A DNA stretch of 64,000 nucleotides from Fen-1273 sp035516035. GTDB taxonomy: Bacteria; Bacteroidota; Ignavibacteria; UBA10030; UBA6906. Under the pieces are notes generated by a model. That model saw only the letters and a program-made list of their open reading frames with translations. It made no database searches and was not told the DNA's origin. Where the stretch lies: NCBI GenBank assembly GCA_035516035.1, contig DATJAS010000006.1, positions 1-64,000 on the forward strand. The letters are read 5' to 3'. A program made the translations under genes and the position numbers. This document shows positions 7,275-15,151 of this stretch, one piece after another (within the stretch, counting starts at the first letter, position 1; every line of letters starts with the position of its first letter).

Positions 7275-9500
7275 TCAGTTCTTTTTCATGATCGGGACCT
7301 GCGCCATCGCGCTGATCTCGTAGACCCTGTAGGCCGCCTTCTTGAAGCGCACCTCCAGCACGTTGCGCCCCTCCTTGTCCATCTCCACCGGCGTGATCTG
7401 CGATTCGTAGCCGTTGTCGGCGGTGGGGGAGGTGATGCGGTAACGCCCTTCGTTCTTGATCGGCTTCCCGTTGATCGTGATCGCGTCGTACCACTGCTCG
7501 CGCCCGGCCGAGCCGGCCAGGTCCACCGGCAGCTTGATGTTGACGTCGAAGACGGGAAAAGCCGCGTCGGAGGGGATCTGGAGCCGGAGGCGGAACATGT
7601 ATTCGTTCACCCCCCTGCGGTTGGCCGTCACGGGGAGCGCCAGGACGCGGCGGTATTCCTTCGGCCGCACCACCCACTTCGGCGCTTCCGGATCGCACTC
7701 CGTGATGATGGCGGCGATCTGCTTGTCCGTCCCCCGGTATTCCTTCCCGTGATCCACCACGGCGCGGGCGCGGTCGACCCCGTCCGCGACCGCCATGTCG
7801 CGGGCGAAATCGGCGTAGATCGTCCTGATCGCGGCTTCGGGGAACTGGAAGTGGCGCACCCTGTCGATGTAGTCGTCGATCGAGCTGCGGTTGCGCGCCA
7901 GCGCCGCGGGGCCCGCCGCGCTGAACGTGAGCTGGTAAACCGGGCTGAACGCGGAGTCGGCGTAGAGCGCCGGGACGTTGGCGAACGACCCCTGGTTCAG
8001 GCGGACGAACGCGTCGAGACGCTCCTTCGTCGCGTTGCGCACGCCGTTCAGGATGTCCGCCTCGAACCACCGGACGATCCTGTCGCGGTGGCGCTCGACG
8101 CTGGCGTACGTGCGGCCGTCCTTCCCGACATAGAGATCCCGCGTGCCCGCTTCGGCGGTCCCCCAGGCGCGCACGCCGATCGCCGCGGCGATCCGGCCCC
8201 CGGTGCCGAAGAGCGACTGGAAATCGTCCGCTTCTTCAGCGGCTTTCCCGAGCTGGAGGGCCAGGAGGGACGCGGCGTCAAGCCCGCGGTAGCGCTCGTT
8301 CGCGGAGGCCAGCGGCTGCGGGATCGCCGCGCGGATGTCCCGCGCCGAGGCCTCGATGCCGCCGTAGAAAGAGGCCGGCGGGGGGGCGCTGACCGCGTCC
8401 ACGCTGGCGTGAAGCTGCTTCAACCGGGCGCTTGCGGAGGCGAGGCCGTTCGCCTCGAGGTTGAACCTGTCCACGAACGCGCGGAGCGCGGCAAATGCGG
8501 GGGGCACGGGGCGGCCCGAGGCCTCGTAGAGCGACTGGGCCCCGTCGGGCGGGGGCTGGAGCACGATCGGCGTCACGTCGCGCTTGTTTCTCAGCTGCTG
8601 CTCGTACCAGGGGACGACGTCGTTCATGCGGAGCATGACGTCCCGCTTCACCTTCTCGACGAGGGGGGACGGGTAGCGGTCGTGCCCCTTCAGGAAATCC
8701 GCGAAGAGGGGAGCGTCCGCCAGGAACGCCCCCGTGTTCGTCCCCGCCTCTTTCTCCTTGCTGAAGACGGTGAGCGCCGCGGCGTAGTCCTGCTGGAAGC
8801 GGAGCTCCTCCTCCAGCGCCCCCCGCAGGGCGGCGTAGTTCCGATACGCGGTGTCCTGCGGCGAGATGTCGGGGGGAAAGAGGTCCGCGACCTTCTTCAG
8901 CTCATCGTTCATCGCCGAGAGCTTTGCCGTGTGCGCGCCGACGGAGGCCAGCGCCGGGGCGAAATCGACCGACTCGATCGGCGGCGCGCCCGGCGCGGAC
9001 GTGTACGTGCCGCGATCGACCACGTTCGCCGCGAGCGTCTGCCGGAGTGCAGCGTACTCGTTCTCGAACGTGTAGCGCCACCGCGGCACGTAGCGGTAGC
9101 GCATGCGCAGCTCGATATCCTGGCGCACGGTGTCGATCACCCAGAAGTACGTGCCGCTGGAGAGGTCCACCGCGTAGACCATCGCGGAATCCTCCCGCTG
9201 CGCTTCATCCTGGATCCGCACGATCGGTCCCTTGCCGTCGTTGAACGTCCGCGTCATGTATGCGCTCAGGTACCACTTCGCGTTCGTTTCGAGGACGATC
9301 GCGAAGTTGTTGGCGAGCGGACGCGGGAAGCGGATGAAATACTGCTTCCCCTGGTCGAGCTCGAAGAATTCCTTGTCGTTTCTCAGCTCGATGTATCCCC
9401 GCTCAACGGGGGAGAGCTCCGGTTTCGGCTCGAGTTCCTTGAACGTTGCACAACCTGCGAGGAGGGCGAGGGAGAGCGCGAGGAGCAGATGTGTTCGCAT
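7275..9500 (-). CDS. Large lipoprotein of unknown function, first gene of the ABC operon
   Basis: The 741-residue product starts with a lipoprotein signal (LALLAGC, Cys at about residue 17). I cannot assign a family. It is rich in charged helices in the middle, while the last 150 residues look beta-rich, with a segment G-R-Y-R-I-T-S and a C-terminal VRFKKAAYRVYEISAMAQVP. It is 12 bp upstream of the binding-protein gene and co-oriented, so it is probably part of the same envelope machine. Several long frames on the opposite strand here are shadows of high GC. Confidence 0.65.
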   Translation of the reverse strand: MRTHLLLALSLALLAGCATFKELEPKPELSPVERGYIELRNDKEFFELDQGKQYFIRFPRPLANNFAIVLETNAKWYLSAYMTRTFNDGKGPIVRIQDEAQREDSAMVYAVDLSSGTYFWVIDTVRQDIELRMRYRYVPRWRYTFENEYAALRQTLAANVVDRGTYTSAPGAPPIESVDFAPALASVGAHTAKLSAMNDELKKVADLFPPDISPQDTAYRNYAALRGALEEELRFQQDYAAALTVFSKEKEAGTNTGAFLADAPLFADFLKGHDRYPSPLVEKVKRDVMLRMNDVVPWYEQQLRNKRDVTPIVLQPPPDGAQSLYEASGRPVPPAFAALRAFVDRFNLEANGLASASARLKQLHASVDAVSAPPPASFYGGIEASARDIRAAIPQPLASANERYRGLDAASLLALQLGKAAEEADDFQSLFGTGGRIAAAIGVRAWGTAEAGTRDLYVGKDGRTYASVERHRDRIVRWFEADILNGVRNATKERLDAFVRLNQGSFANVPALYADSAFSPVYQLTFSAAGPAALARNRSSIDDYIDRVRHFQFPEAAIRTIYADFARDMAVADGVDRARAVVDHGKEYRGTDKQIAAIITECDPEAPKWVVRPKEYRRVLALPVTANRRGVNEYMFRLRLQIPSDAAFPVFDVNIKLPVDLAGSAGREQWYDAITINGKPIKNEGRYRITSPTADNGYESQITPVEMDKEGRNVLEVRFKKAAYRVYEISAMAQVPIMKKN

Positions 9501-9703
9501 CGGGGGATACTCCGTCGTGGCTGATTCGTGATCTTTGGAATATTGTCAAATGTTGCCGTTTGTGCAAGTGATCGCACTCCCCGGGCGCCCCCCCCCGCGT
9601 TGTTTGACTTTCAGAGGGTGCGTGCCTATCTTGAACGATGCGGGTTTCGCGTCCGGCGGCATGCACCACCGGGGCGCCGCGCCCGCGCGCGGGGAGGCCG
9701 TGC
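9501..9703. promoter_or_regulatory. Divergent intergenic control region with C9 tract
   Basis: This 203-bp gap separates the minus-strand ABC operon from the plus-strand ygfZ operon. It contains a run of nine C (9588-9596). On the minus strand a TTGACA (9549-9544) and a TTGCAC with AATATT 17 bases later are candidate promoter elements for the lipoprotein gene, but neither is convincing. Confidence 0.35.
9604..9632 (+). promoter_or_regulatory. Putative sigma-70-type promoter of ygfZ operon
   Basis: TTGACT (9604-9609), 17 bases, TATCTT (9627-9632). Transcription would start about 65 bases before the ATG at 9704. Confidence 0.5.
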
Positions 9704-10762
9704 ATGAGTGAGGATATGCTGTACGATCTTCTGCCGGCCGCCGTGCCGCCGGCGCTCTACCACGGGTGGAAGGCGCACCCGTCGTTCGGCGACGCCGCGG
9801 CCGAGCTGGAAGCCGCTCTCGGCCCGGGCGCCTGCGTGGATCATTCGATGTTCGGCCGCATCGAAGTGAGCGGCAAAGACCGCCTCGACCTGCTCCACCG
9901 GCTCTCCACCAACGCGCTCGCCGGACTTTCCCCGCACCGCGCGGCCGCCACGGTCTTCGTCACAGACAAAGGGCGGATCATCGACCGCGTCCTTGTCTGC
10001 GCCCTCGACGGGTCGCTGCTCCTTCTAACATCGCCGGGCGCAGAAGCGTTTCTGGTCCAGTGGATCGGGAAGTACACCATTACAGAGGACATCAGGCTCA
10101 ACGTGGTAACCGCCACTACGGTAATGGCTTCGCTGATCGGACCTGAGACCATTTCCTCGTTCTGCGCGGCGACCGGATGCGCAGCGCCGCTCCCCGGTGA
10201 GATCACACGCGGGGGAGAGGAGGGAGCGTTCACGGTAGTGCGCGATCCCGGCGGAGAGTTCGCGCATGTCGTCGTCCCATCCTCACGGGGAGCCGCGCTC
10301 ATCGGCGCGATCAACGCTTCTCGGCCGGGAGCACGATGGATCGGGTGGCTTCCGTACGAGGCGTACAGGATCACACGCGGCATTCCGGCGCGTCCCGGCG
10401 AATTAAACGGCGACCACAACCCGCTGGAGTGCGGACTGCGCAGCGCCGTGAGCTTCACCAAGGGGTGCTACATCGGGCAGGAAGTGATCGCGCGGCTCGA
10501 TACGTACGGGAAGGAGAGGCACGCGCTCGCCTCGCTCGCGCTCGGGCGGCCCCTCCCGGGGACGCTCCCGCTCACACTCACCAGGGGTGACATCCCGGCG
10601 GGCGTCCTCACGAGCGTGAGCGGCGTTCCGCACAGGGGGATCTACGGTGCGCTCGGGATCGTCCGCCGCGACGCTGTCCGCCCGGGGGAGACGCTCGTAG
10701 CCGGCGAGGAGGGCGCCACGGCAAGGCTCACGGGTTTCCCCGGCGGCGAAGGGCGCCCATGA
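9704..10762 (+). CDS. ygfZ: Folate-binding YgfZ/GcvT-family protein
   Basis: The 352-residue product carries the YgfZ signature K-G-C-Y-I-G-Q-E near residue 258 and the N-terminal GcvT-like fold (VDHSMFGRIEVSGKDRLDLLHRLSTN). YgfZ/IBA57 proteins help assemble or repair a subset of iron-sulfur enzymes in a folate-dependent way. The ATG at 9704 has a GGGGAGG site and is preferred to an in-frame ATG at 9638, which falls at the predicted transcription start. The stop overlaps the next start by 4 bp (ATGA). Confidence 0.85.
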   Translation: MSEDMLYDLLPAAVPPALYHGWKAHPSFGDAAAELEAALGPGACVDHSMFGRIEVSGKDRLDLLHRLSTNALAGLSPHRAAATVFVTDKGRIIDRVLVCALDGSLLLLTSPGAEAFLVQWIGKYTITEDIRLNVVTATTVMASLIGPETISSFCAATGCAAPLPGEITRGGEEGAFTVVRDPGGEFAHVVVPSSRGAALIGAINASRPGARWIGWLPYEAYRITRGIPARPGELNGDHNPLECGLRSAVSFTKGCYIGQEVIARLDTYGKERHALASLALGRPLPGTLPLTLTRGDIPAGVLTSVSGVPHRGIYGALGIVRRDAVRPGETLVAGEEGATARLTGFPGGEGRP

Positions 10763-11619
10763 AGCTCAGCTACACACTTGAAGAGATCGAACAGTGGCGC
10801 GACCGCATCCACCGCCGCATCCCGTCGCGCGCGGTGACCACCAAGCGGCAGGCGCTCTCCTTCGTCAACGACGTGGGGTTCTGCTTCGCGTTCAAGGCGG
10901 AGAACTCGGAACTCCCCTGCCTCTGGCACGCCGCCTGCGGCGTGCGCGACCCGGTCATGCCCGAGCACACGCATCACGACCCCGGGATCTCGTTCGTCTG
11001 GGAGATGAAGAACGTCCTCCCGGCGGAGGGGAAGATCTACTACGGGAAGCTCCTGAAACGGCGGCCGATGATGGTATCGCTCGAGTTCCTCCCGTATTTC
11101 TACGTCCTCTCGCACCGCACGGGACTCAAGACGGAATACGAACGGGAATTCCTGAAGGGACGGCTCAGCACCACGGCGCGGGGGATCATGGACGCGCTCG
11201 GCGACTCGTCGCCGCAAACGACGCGCGGCCTGAAGCTCGCCACGGGGAACCACGGGAAAGGCTCGCGCGTCCGGTTTGACCGGGCGATCGCGGAGCTGCA
11301 GGAGAAGATGTTCATCGTGAAGGTGGCTGAGCTCGACGACCCGTTCACGTTCGTCTGGGCACCGCTCAGGCAGACGTTTCCCGCCGAGGTGCGGAAAGCG
11401 CGCCGCGTCACGCCCGAGCTGGCGCGTGCGCGCATCCTTGAGCGGTACTTCAGGAACCAGCTCATCTCGTCTGCGCCAGCCATCGCGCGGCTCTTCCGGT
11501 GGGACAGGCAGGCAATATTCCACACGCTCGGGCGCCTGGTGCGGGAGGGGATCATCGCCACGGGAATCAGGGTGGAGGGGAAAGATCACCGCTACTACTG
11601 TCTCACGGAGACCACATGA
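10759..11619 (+). CDS. AlkZ/YcaQ-related winged-helix protein
   Basis: This 286-residue protein resembles the shorter AlkZ-related group of winged-helix proteins. It has a conserved core VGFCFAFKAENSELPCLWHA, a PEHTHHDP stretch and a C-terminal winged-helix segment (IARLFRWDRQAIFHTLGRLVREG). AlkZ/YcaQ enzymes are DNA glycosylases that unhook crosslinks. The catalytic Gln-x-Gln of true AlkZ is not evident, so glycosylase activity is uncertain. It overlaps ygfZ and the LOG-family gene by 4 bp each, making one transcript. Confidence 0.6.
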   Translation: MKLSYTLEEIEQWRDRIHRRIPSRAVTTKRQALSFVNDVGFCFAFKAENSELPCLWHAACGVRDPVMPEHTHHDPGISFVWEMKNVLPAEGKIYYGKLLKRRPMMVSLEFLPYFYVLSHRTGLKTEYEREFLKGRLSTTARGIMDALGDSSPQTTRGLKLATGNHGKGSRVRFDRAIAELQEKMFIVKVAELDDPFTFVWAPLRQTFPAEVRKARRVTPELARARILERYFRNQLISSAPAIARLFRWDRQAIFHTLGRLVREGIIATGIRVEGKDHRYYCLTETT

Positions 11620-12461
11620 CGCGCCGCCGTCCCAAGCCCCCCAAAGCGTACAAGGACCTGGAATTCCTGAACAGCCCCGACGCCCGCGTCGTGAGGATGA
11701 TCGCCGAGTTCCTGGAGCCCCAGAGGCGGTTCCGCAGGGCGAACATCAAGGATACGATCGTCATGTTCGGCAGCGCGCGGATCCGCCCCCGGAAGGAGAC
11801 GCTCGCCCGGCTCCGCAATATCGAGGCGTCGATACGGCGAAGCGCGAGGCCCACGAAGCAGCTCCTGACGTCGCTCCGGGACGCGGAGATCCAGGTGGAA
11901 ATGTCGCGCTACTACGAGGATGCGGTCGAACTCTCGAGGCTGCTGACGGCATGGGGGAAACGGTACGCCTCACCCCGGCGCTTCGTGATCTGCTCGGGGG
12001 GGGGACCCGGCATCATGGAAGCGGCCAACAAGGGAGCGTCGCTGGGGGGCGGGGAATCGATCGGGCTGAACATCAGCCTGCCGTTCGAGCAGTCCGCCAA
12101 CGAGTTCGTCTCGCGGGGACTCGACTTCGAATTCCACTATTTCTTCATGCGGAAGTTCTGGTTCGTCTACCTGGCGAAAGCCCTCGTCGTCTTCCCGGGA
12201 GGATTCGGGACGATGGACGAGCTGATGGAGGTGCTGACGCTGCTGCAGACGGACAAGGTCAAGAAGCGCGTGGCGGTGGTAATGTACGGCGAGGAATACT
12301 GGAAGAAGGTGCTGGATTTCGATGCGCTCGTCCTCCACGGGATGATCACGCGGGAGGACCTGAAGCTCTTCCGGTTCATGGAGACCCCCGAGGAGGCGTT
12401 TGCCTACCTCAAGGAGTTCCTGACGGCCACCTACCTGAAGAACGGGTCGAACGGCGCTTGA
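11616..12461 (+). CDS. LOG-family (TIGR00730-type) nucleotide-binding Rossmann protein
   Basis: The 281-residue product has the two hallmark motifs of the LOG/lysine-decarboxylase-like family: C-S-G-G-G-P-G-I-M-E-A-A-N-K-G and P-G-G-F-G-T-M-D-E. Family members hydrolyse nucleoside 5'-monophosphates to base plus ribose phosphate (cytokinin-activating LOG in plants, nucleosidases in bacteria). The start ATG overlaps the previous stop (ATGA). A run of nine G (11996-12004) falls in the GGGPG motif and could be slippage-prone. Confidence 0.8.
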   Translation: MTRRRPKPPKAYKDLEFLNSPDARVVRMIAEFLEPQRRFRRANIKDTIVMFGSARIRPRKETLARLRNIEASIRRSARPTKQLLTSLRDAEIQVEMSRYYEDAVELSRLLTAWGKRYASPRRFVICSGGGPGIMEAANKGASLGGGESIGLNISLPFEQSANEFVSRGLDFEFHYFFMRKFWFVYLAKALVVFPGGFGTMDELMEVLTLLQTDKVKKRVAVVMYGEEYWKKVLDFDALVLHGMITREDLKLFRFMETPEEAFAYLKEFLTATYLKNGSNGA

Positions 12462-12486
12462 TATTCAGGACGGCGTTCTCTACATT
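12458..12486 (+). promoter_or_regulatory. Putative promoter of tmRNA
   Basis: TTGATA (12458-12463), 17 bases, TACATT (12481-12486), ending 14 bases before the mature tmRNA 5' end. It overlaps the stop codon of the preceding gene. Confidence 0.6.
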
Positions 12487-12500
12487 GAGCGTGACCATAC

Positions 12501-12875
12501 GGGGATGACCTGGTTTCGACGGGGACGGGATGGTCCGGATCGCATACCGTGCTCTCCGCGTTGCACGATAATAAAGCGGAAAACCAATAAGTGCGAACAA
12601 CAACTACGCACTGGCTGCTTAACTAAACCTTAAGCAACCCGTCTCGAGGGGTTTCGCCCGCCGGGCCCCGAAGAGGCGCCGAATTCAGGCGGGATAGTTC
12701 TCTCTTCCCCCCGGAGGGAGAGGGCGAATCAGCGCGAAAGCGCTGGTCCCCGGGGTGGCTCTGCGGGCGACCTGTCTGTCGGTTGCAGCAAGAGTGAAGC
12801 GTGAAAGACTGACTATGTATGTAGTGATCCCGATGGTCCTTTCTTCGGACGCGGGTTCGACTCCCGCCATCTCCA
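12501..12875 (+). ncRNA. ssrA: Transfer-messenger RNA (tmRNA)
   Basis: The 5' end GGGGATGACCTGGTTTCGAC and the 3' end GGTTCGACTCCCGCCATCTCCA are diagnostic. The first seven bases pair with CATCTCC to form the acceptor stem. The T-arm has GGTTCGACTCCC, and CCA is not encoded (the sequence continues ACAA). It encodes a proteolysis tag in the middle and several pseudoknot-like GC hairpins. Its job is to rescue stalled ribosomes with SmpB. It fills the otherwise gene-free stretch 12462-12942. Confidence 0.97.
12593..12622 (+). other. tmRNA tag reading frame, ANNNYALAA
   Basis: From GCG at 12593 the frame reads Ala-Asn-Asn-Asn-Tyr-Ala-Leu-Ala-Ala and stops at TAA (12620-12622). The YALAA ending is the usual protease degron and resembles tags of the Bacteroidota/Chlorobi group. 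The resume codon is inferred from position. Confidence 0.85.
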
Positions 12876-12885
12876 CAACGAGAAG

Positions 12886-12913
12886 CGCCCTTCCGCAGCC
12901 CGGGAGGGCGTTT
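12886..12913 (+). terminator. Rho-independent-like terminator after tmRNA
   Basis: CGCCCTTCC (12886-12894) pairs with GGGAGGGCG (12902-12910) across a 7-base loop, with one G-U pair, followed by TTT. The T-tract is short. Confidence 0.6.
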
Positions 12914-12942
12914 CCGTATCGTGCACGCGCTGGAAGAGACAC

Positions 12943-13794
12943 ATGACGGTCCGCCTGGAATTCACGAAGGCAACGGGAGCAGGGAACGACTTCGTCCTCC
13001 TGAACGCGATGGGAGGAATGCCTGGGGCCGACCTCCCGCAGCTGGCACGCGCGCTGTGCGACAGGCACTTCGGCGTCGGCGCCGACGGGCTCCTCGTTCT
13101 TGCGCCGAGCAAGCGCTCGGACTTCCTGATGCTCTACTACAACGCGGACGGAAGCTCCGGCGGTATGTGCGGCAACGGGGGGAGGTGCGTCGCCCGTTTC
13201 GCGCTCCTGGAAGGGATCGCCGGGCCCCGGCAGCGATTCGAGGCGCTGGGGTTCGTCTACCGGGCGGAGGTGGCGCCGGCCGGAAGCGTGCGCCTCTCCA
13301 TGAAAGATCCCGCGGGGCTCCGCACTGGCCTCCGGCTCTCACGCGGGACGGGTGAGCCGGTGGATGGGACGTTTATCGATACCGGGGCCCCCCACCTCGT
13401 GGTATTCGAGGATGACCTGGAACGGCTGGACGTCGCACGCCTGGGGAGAGCGCTCAGGCTCGACCCGTCATTCGCCCCGGAAGGGACGAACGTGAATTTC
13501 GTATCCCCGGAGGGGGGGAGCACGATCAGGATCAGGACATACGAGAGGGGCGTGGAGGCAGAGACGCTTGCATGCGGGACGGGTTCGGTGGCCTCGGCAC
13601 TCGTTGCCTCGTGGCTGAGGAACATGGAGAGTCCCGTGCGCGTCACGGTCAGGAGCGGCGAGGAGCTCACGGTGCACTTCGCGCGCGAGGGGGATTCCTG
13701 GCACGACATTGCGCTTGAGGGGAGCGCCCATATGCTCTTTCGGGGAACGGCCTTCTACGATCCCGTCTCATCCAGAATTCGCCGCTCGCCATGA
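12943..13794 (+). CDS. dapF: Diaminopimelate epimerase
   Basis: This enzyme interconverts LL- and meso-diaminopimelate for lysine and peptidoglycan. The 283-residue product has both active-site cysteines in their motifs: N-A-D-G-S-S-G-G-M-C-G-N-G-G-R-C near residue 70 and E-T-L-A-C-G-T-G-S near residue 205. The N-terminal KATGAGNDFV is also typical. Length fits the family. The stop overlaps the lipid-kinase ATG by 4 bp. Confidence 0.95.
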   Translation: MTVRLEFTKATGAGNDFVLLNAMGGMPGADLPQLARALCDRHFGVGADGLLVLAPSKRSDFLMLYYNADGSSGGMCGNGGRCVARFALLEGIAGPRQRFEALGFVYRAEVAPAGSVRLSMKDPAGLRTGLRLSRGTGEPVDGTFIDTGAPHLVVFEDDLERLDVARLGRALRLDPSFAPEGTNVNFVSPEGGSTIRIRTYERGVEAETLACGTGSVASALVASWLRNMESPVRVTVRSGEELTVHFAREGDSWHDIALEGSAHMLFRGTAFYDPVSSRIRRSP

Positions 13795-14714
13795 ATTCCT
13801 ACACGTTTATCGTCAATCCCCGGGCCGGCAAAGGGGACGGGCGAGCGGTCTTTGCATCGCTCAGAACGGAGATCGAAAGAAGCGGAATCTCCTGTACGGT
13901 GGTCATGACGGAGCGACCCGGTCATGCCACGCAGGCGGCCAGGGAGGCCGTCACACCCGTCGTTGTGGGTGTCGGTGGAGACGGGACGCTCAACGAGATC
14001 GCCAACGGCCTCTCCGGGACCACGCGCATGCTCGGCATCATCCCCGCCGGATCGGGAAACGACTTCATCAAGAGCGTGGGGATTCCCCGGCGCCCGCTCG
14101 ACGCATTCCGCGTCCTTCTTGCGGGACGCAGCCGGACCGTGGATGCAGGAACTGTGCGCTGCGCGGAACAGAGAGGGGGGGGAGGCAACTCTCCGCCCCG
14201 CCTGTTTGTTAACGGGGTGGGCGCCGGGTTCGATGCGGCGGTGGCGGCCCGCACGCGGGACATTCCGCTCCTCGGGGGCACCCCTCTTTACCTTGCGGCG
14301 GTCTTTCAGACGCTCGGGCACTACGCGGCTCCGGCATTCAGGCTGGAAGGGGAGCACGTCCAGCGGGAGGCGCCATCCCTCCTCATCGCGGTGGGCAACG
14401 GCGTGTGCGCGGGAGGAGGGTTCTACCTTACTCCCGATGCCTCGATTGACGACGGGCTCCTTGACATATGCGCCGTGGACGACAAGAACGTGCTGGAGAT
14501 ACTCAAACTCATGCCGAGAGTCATGCGCGGGAAGCATCATAACGTTCCCGGTGTTAACTTCTTCCGCGATACGAACTTCACTATCACGGCCGATACTCGA
14601 TTCTACGTGCACGCAGACGGGGAAATTGTCGGGGAAAACGTCCGCCGCGTCGAGATCGGCCTCCTCAAGTCACACCTGAGCGTGATCGCCCGGGAGCCCG
14701 ATGCCGGCAGCTGA
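13791..14714 (+). CDS. Diacylglycerol/lipid kinase (YegS/DagK family)
   Basis: The 307-residue product shows the family motifs FIVNPRAGKG at the N-terminus, V-G-G-D-G-T-L-N-E-I near residue 64 and P-A-G-S-G-N-D-F near 84. It should phosphorylate a lipid such as diacylglycerol at the membrane face using ATP. A run of ten G (14173-14182) encodes RGGGGN in a loop and is an unusual coding homopolymer. It overlaps dapF by 4 bp and the Rieske gene by 14 bp. Confidence 0.85.
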   Translation: MNSYTFIVNPRAGKGDGRAVFASLRTEIERSGISCTVVMTERPGHATQAAREAVTPVVVGVGGDGTLNEIANGLSGTTRMLGIIPAGSGNDFIKSVGIPRRPLDAFRVLLAGRSRTVDAGTVRCAEQRGGGGNSPPRLFVNGVGAGFDAAVAARTRDIPLLGGTPLYLAAVFQTLGHYAAPAFRLEGEHVQREAPSLLIAVGNGVCAGGGFYLTPDASIDDGLLDICAVDDKNVLEILKLMPRVMRGKHHNVPGVNFFRDTNFTITADTRFYVHADGEIVGENVRRVEIGLLKSHLSVIAREPDAGS

Positions 14715-15138
14715 GACCCGGCGCGATTTCCTGAAGCTCGCAGCGGCTGCATGGGGAGCACTCTGCGCACTCCCCGTGATCGCGATGGTGCTCCAGTATA
14801 TCACGCCTGCCGCCCCCCGCGGCGCATCCGCACTCCCCGTCATGGTCGGCAGGACGACGGACTTCTCCGAGGGAAGCGTCAGGATCGTGCGGGTCGGCAG
14901 GGACCCGGTGATACTCATCCATTCGGCTTCAGGTCAGTTCAGGGCACTCTCGGCCCGCTGCACGCACCTGGGATGTGTCGTGCAATACCAGGATCTCCCT
15001 GTCCCGCACTTCGCGTGCAACTGCCACGGGAGCCAGTTCGACTTCAACGGGAACAATATCGCGGGCCCTGCACCCAGGCCGCTTCCTCCGTATCGCGTGA
15101 CGCTGGAGGGACAATCTGTGTATCTTTCAAAGGCTTAG
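14701..15138 (+). CDS. Rieske [2Fe-2S] protein of a b6f-like complex
   Basis: The 145-residue product has an N-terminal Tat-like signal or anchor (TRRDFLKL followed by a hydrophobic segment) and the two cluster-binding boxes CTHLGC and CNCHGS, which supply two Cys and two His. It is the high-potential electron acceptor of a cytochrome bc complex, on the positive side of the membrane. The cytochrome b gene follows after 13 bp. Coupling by overlap to the lipid-kinase gene is unusual. Confidence 0.93.
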   Translation: MPAAETRRDFLKLAAAAWGALCALPVIAMVLQYITPAAPRGASALPVMVGRTTDFSEGSVRIVRVGRDPVILIHSASGQFRALSARCTHLGCVVQYQDLPVPHFACNCHGSQFDFNGNNIAGPAPRPLPPYRVTLEGQSVYLSKA

Positions 15139-15151
15139 AGTAGAATATCTC

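Noticed and set aside
6879..9524. Very long plus-strand reading frame (881 codons)
   Set aside because: It lies antisense to the 741-residue lipoprotein and the binding-protein gene, its translation is a low-complexity Arg/Val/Asp/Gly-rich shadow, and it has no family motifs. High GC creates such frames.
12685..13068. Minus-strand frame overlapping tmRNA and containing VVEMAGVEPASEE-like sequence
   Set aside because: This is the well-known spurious translation of a tRNA-like 3' end on the opposite strand, often misannotated as a protein.
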